This document shows positions 61,932-64,000 of a stretch of 64,000 bases of DNA, piece after piece. Source of the DNA: Rheinheimera sp. EpRS3 (GTDB lineage Bacteria; Pseudomonadota; Gammaproteobacteria; Enterobacterales; Alteromonadaceae); the NCBI RefSeq assembly GCF_001513785.1, contig NZ_LNQS01000013.1, positions 1 to 64,000 of the forward strand, written 5' to 3'. Position 1 is the first letter of the stretch, and the number at the start of each line of letters is the position of its first letter. The translations under genes and the position numbers were made by a program. Below the pieces are notes generated by a model. It saw nothing but the letters and a program-made list of their open reading frames with translations, was not told where the DNA came from and did no database searches.

Positions 61932-62293
61932 TAAAATTGCACCAGTTTATCAATGTGGGTCTGACGCATAGCAAATTCTGCCAGCCCAGCGCTGGTGTAA
62001 CCGTCTCTGGCCACGAGCTTGTCACTTACCACGCCACGCTTTTCTGCCGCGGTGATACAAAACAACAGTGGAATATTATGCTGCTGACAAAACTGCGCCA
62101 GTTCAGCGCTTAGATCCGGTTCATCAGCGGGCAAATCGATATGGTTTGCCGCACTGTAGACGGCATCCTGATATAAAAATATATGCTCGATACTGTGACC
62201 GTGATTAAGCACTGTTTTAGCAAACAACAGCGCACTGGCCAGGCTTTGGCTGGCAAAGCTATCGCTGGTAAGCAGCAATCCAAAGCGTGTCAT
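61931..62293 (-). CDS. tusD: Sulfurtransferase TusD
   Basis: A 120-residue subunit carrying the active Cys of TusBCD, seen in PLLFCITAAEKRGV near residue 78. The ATG at 62291-62293 has AGGGA upstream and matches the family start (MTRFGLLLTSDSFASQSLASALLFA); six further codons in frame are ignored. It accepts sulfur from TusA and passes it to TusE for tRNA wobble-uridine thiolation. First gene of the run, behind the yccA terminator. Confidence 0.94.
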   Translation of the reverse strand: MTRFGLLLTSDSFASQSLASALLFAKTVLNHGHSIEHIFLYQDAVYSAANHIDLPADEPDLSAELAQFCQQHNIPLLFCITAAEKRGVVSDKLVARDGYTSAGLAEFAMRQTHIDKLVQF

Positions 62294-62300
62294 AGCGATC

Positions 62301-62337
62301 CCTAAAAACAAAAATGCCCCGACTGGCGGGGCATTTT
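62301..62337 (-). terminator. yccA terminator
   Basis: On the minus strand ATGCCCCGCC-AGT-CGGGGCAT is followed by TTTTTGTTTTT. It lies after the yccA stop codon and directly before tusD. It should end yccA transcription and leave tusDCBE to its own promoter or to read-through. Confidence 0.88.
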
Positions 62338-62370
62338 AGCGAATAACCTGATTAAGGCAAAGCGCTGTGC

Positions 62371-63039
62371 TTAATCATCACCACCAAAAATACCCAGCAA
62401 CTGCAGCAGGTTGACGAAAATGTTGAAAACATTCAGGTACAAACTTACTGTGGCGCGGATATAGTTAGTTTCGCCGCCATTAATAATGCGGCTGGTATCA
62501 AACAGGATCAGTGCTGACATAATCAGGATAATAGCGGCGCTGATTGTCAGGCTTAATGCCGGAATGGCCAGGAAAATATTTGCCAGTGCCGCTACCAGCA
62601 CCACAATAAGACCTACCATTAAAAAACCACCCATAAAAGAGAAATCTTTACGTGTGGTAAGCGCATAAGCTGACAGGCTGAAGAAAATCAGCGCGGTGCC
62701 ACCCAGTGCCTGCATAATTAACGCAGTACCATTTGGCAAGCCGGCATAATGATTAAGCATTGGGCCTAACGATGCACCCATGGCACCGGTAAAAGCAAAT
62801 ACCCAGAAAATACCACTTGCCGAATCTGCCTTTTTATTTACTACAAACAGCATAATAAAGCCGGCAACAAAACACACCAGAGACATCATAGGTGACATGT
62901 TCAGTGCCATGGCAACGCCTGCCGCTACCGCACTGAATGCTAACGTCATCGCCAGCAAAAAGTAGGTGTTGCGCAGTACTTTGTTAATCTCGACACTACG
63001 TCCGGCAGTACTGAGAGTAGAGGTTTCTCTGTATGACAT
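62371..63039 (-). CDS. yccA: YccA, Bax inhibitor-1 family membrane protein
   Basis: A 222-residue seven-segment inner-membrane protein that in E. coli binds and restrains the protease FtsH. The ATG at 63037-63039 has AGGAGA upstream and opens the family N-terminus (MSYRETSTLSTAGRSVEINK); the open frame extends 30 codons before it. The BI-1 signature FNIFVNLLQLLGIFGG is at the end. Next to tus genes as in E. coli (yccA-tusE). Confidence 0.95.
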   Translation of the reverse strand: MSYRETSTLSTAGRSVEINKVLRNTYFLLAMTLAFSAVAAGVAMALNMSPMMSLVCFVAGFIMLFVVNKKADSASGIFWVFAFTGAMGASLGPMLNHYAGLPNGTALIMQALGGTALIFFSLSAYALTTRKDFSFMGGFLMVGLIVVLVAALANIFLAIPALSLTISAAIILIMSALILFDTSRIINGGETNYIRATVSLYLNVFNIFVNLLQLLGIFGGDD

Positions 63040-63203
63040 AATTATGTTCTCCTGATACAAAGGTTTATTAACGCATTTGATGACATCATACCCAGTTAGT
63101 TCCCGCCAGACCAGTGCCTGAAGATACAAATTGATAATAGCGTTAATTTTTTTGCATTTAGTGCTTTCTTTTGCCGTTCTAACTGATTAATATACGCGTC
63201 GCC

Positions 63204-63294
63204 GGAGGGATGGCAGAGCGGTTTAATGCACCGGTCTTGAAAACCGGCGTGGGTTAATAGCCCACCGAGAGTTCGAATCTCTCTCCCTCCGCCA
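63204..63294 (+). tRNA. tRNA-Ser(TGA), copy 1
   Basis: A 91-nt serine tRNA: acceptor GGAGGGA / TCCCTCC, anticodon stem CCGGT / ACCGG around CTTGAAA (anticodon TGA), a long variable arm (GTGGGTTAATAGCCCAC), T-arm and an encoded CCA. Identical to copies 2 and 3. Only this copy has a different upstream sequence, with TAATAT and a GC-rich discriminator before the gene. Confidence 0.98.
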
Positions 63295-63296
63295 CT

Positions 63297-63326
63297 AAAA
63301 CCACCTTCGTAGGTGGTTTTTTTGTT
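63297..63326 (+). terminator. Terminator after tRNA-Ser copy 1
   Basis: AACCACCT-TCGT-AGGTGGTT followed by TTTTTGTTTTTG, starting a few bases after the encoded CCA. Confidence 0.92.
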
Positions 63327-63436
63327 TTTGTGCAATTAAGTTCGGTCTGGCAAGGCATTTTCCCCAGATTAATTGTCTGAGAAATGGCTTTGTTGATGCT
63401 TTACTAAGCAAACGGCTGAAAATAACAAAAAAGCGC

Positions 63437-63465
63437 TTTACAAAGCTGCAGCCACTTTCTAATAT
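63437..63465 (+). promoter_or_regulatory. Sigma-70 promoter of tRNA-Ser copy 2
   Basis: TTTACA and TAATAT are exactly 17 bases apart, followed by GCGCCC, the GC-rich discriminator typical of stringently controlled stable-RNA promoters. The tRNA begins 14 bases after the -10. Confidence 0.85.
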
Positions 63466-63479
63466 GCGCCCTGTAACGC

Positions 63480-63570
63480 GGAGGGATGGCAGAGCGGTTT
63501 AATGCACCGGTCTTGAAAACCGGCGTGGGTTAATAGCCCACCGAGAGTTCGAATCTCTCTCCCTCCGCCA
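63480..63570 (+). tRNA. tRNA-Ser(TGA), copy 2
   Basis: Identical over all 91 bases to copies 1 and 3, with its own promoter and terminator in the flanking spacer copies. Confidence 0.98.
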
Positions 63571-63572
63571 CT

Positions 63573-63602
63573 AAAACCACCTTCGTAGGTGGTTTTTTTG
63601 TT
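63573..63602 (+). terminator. Terminator after tRNA-Ser copy 2
   Basis: The same hairpin and T-run as after copy 1, 276 bases further on. Confidence 0.92.
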
Positions 63603-63712
63603 TTTGTGCAATTAAGTTCGGTCTGGCAAGGCATTTTCCCCAGATTAATTGTCTGAGAAATGGCTTTGTTGATGCTTTACTAAGCAAACGGCTGAAAATA
63701 ACAAAAAAGCGC

Positions 63713-63741
63713 TTTACAAAGCTGCAGCCACTTTCTAATAT
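63713..63741 (+). promoter_or_regulatory. Sigma-70 promoter of tRNA-Ser copy 3
   Basis: An exact copy of the copy 2 promoter: TTTACA, 17 bases, TAATAT, GCGCCC. Confidence 0.85.
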
Positions 63742-63755
63742 GCGCCCTGTAACGC

Positions 63756-63846
63756 GGAGGGATGGCAGAGCGGTTTAATGCACCGGTCTTGAAAACCGGC
63801 GTGGGTTAATAGCCCACCGAGAGTTCGAATCTCTCTCCCTCCGCCA
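63756..63846 (+). tRNA. tRNA-Ser(TGA), copy 3
   Basis: Identical to copies 1 and 2, but the sequence after its CCA diverges at once and has no hairpin terminator within the window. Confidence 0.98.
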
Positions 63847-64000
63847 CTTTCCTGTTTTCTTCTGTTATCAATTACATCCACACAAATCATCACAAATCAT
63901 ATAGATTTTTTTCAAATGGTTAACCTTTCTGGCACACTACGCTGCAACACTGCAAAACAACGCTTTTTGCTTTAATTTGTTTAGCAAAACCAGCGATGCT
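63847..64000. other. AT-rich end of window, no gene seen
   Basis: After the third tRNA-Ser the sequence changes to an AT-rich stretch with a near-duplicate of ACAAATCATCACAAATCAT and no convincing frame or terminator. It may be the start of a new intergenic or acquired region beyond the window. Confidence 0.5.

Larger units (their letters stand above)
63204..63846 (+). repeat. Perfect 276-bp tandem repeat (tRNA-Ser plus 185-bp spacer)
   Basis: Starts at 63204, 63480 and 63756 are 276 bases apart. The two spacers (63295-63479 and 63571-63755) are identical base for base by eye, and so are all three tRNA genes. The divergent flanks on either side begin exactly at tRNA edges, which fits unequal crossing-over between tRNA copies in an ancestral pair. 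Confidence 0.95.

Noticed and set aside
63204-63846. Regular repeats at first sight like a CRISPR or other array
   Set aside because: The repeat is a 91-nt tRNA gene and the spacers are identical, not unique; it is a tandem gene array.

Overview
The window is a stretch of ordinary chromosome from a gammaproteobacterium. The evidence is a thi operon with a ThiDE fusion, an lrp-ftsK-lolA-rarA-crcB-serS run, a tusDCB-tusE cluster beside yccA, and a metG/apbC/dcd neighbourhood. Codon use and family content (MipA, secreted M17 aminopeptidase, a DUF2960-like protein, GcdH, Ald) suggest an Alteromonadales/Chromatiales-type aquatic genus such as Rheinheimera. That genus guess comes from memory of gene content and was not tested. 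I see no transposase, prophage, CRISPR array or integrase.

Layout. 1-93: the 3' end of a 5S rRNA gene and its terminator, i.e. the end of an rRNA operon, then a gene-free stretch rich in inverted repeats. 341-5912: thiamine operon thiC-thiDE-thiS-thiG-thiH on the minus strand behind a TPP riboswitch. 5937-10323: a large imperfect inverted repeat, sbcB, a small ORF, and a four-CBS/PAS/GGDEF/EAL c-di-GMP enzyme. 10424-15807: a LysR regulator divergent from a three-gene operon of glutaryl-CoA dehydrogenase, a fused two-domain 2-oxoacid dehydrogenase E1 and a FabD-like acyltransferase. 15812-27573: TPR lipoprotein, isoaspartyl peptidase, CBS protein, HrpA, PilZ, YceI, RlmI, quinone oxidoreductase and an apparently degenerate HD-domain protein. 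27616-32919: MFS transporter, metG, apbC, dcd. 33203-45103: mostly membrane and envelope genes (EF-hand membrane protein, EamA, GST, YaeQ, MgtC/DUF4010, MipA, PHB-depolymerase-like esterase, gamma-glutamyltransferase, chemoreceptor).

45174-46031 is the clearest acquired piece. One AT-richer membrane-protein gene sits next to tRNA-Pro(GGG), and the last 12 bases of the tRNA acceptor/T-arm region are repeated directly on the far side, as expected of a small integrated element or its remnant. 46249-52476 holds a DUF4382 lipoprotein, two EamA transporters, a secreted leucyl aminopeptidase, a PlsC-like acyltransferase, a DUF2960-like protein and a cold-shock protein. 52786-60982: alanine dehydrogenase divergent from lrp, then ftsK, lolA, rarA, crcB, serS and a tiny membrane protein. 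60986-63039: tusE, tusB, tusC, tusD (tRNA 2-thiolation) and yccA. 63204-63846: three identical tRNA-Ser(TGA) genes separated by two identical 185-bp spacers, a perfect 276-bp tandem unit.

Several start codons were moved inward from the longest reading frame on the basis of Shine-Dalgarno sites, signal peptides or family N-termini; each case is stated. No wholly new multi-gene system is evident. The best leads are the tRNA-Pro mini-island, the gcdH-E1-acyltransferase operon, the degenerate HD protein, the EF-hand membrane protein and several unexplained inverted repeats.
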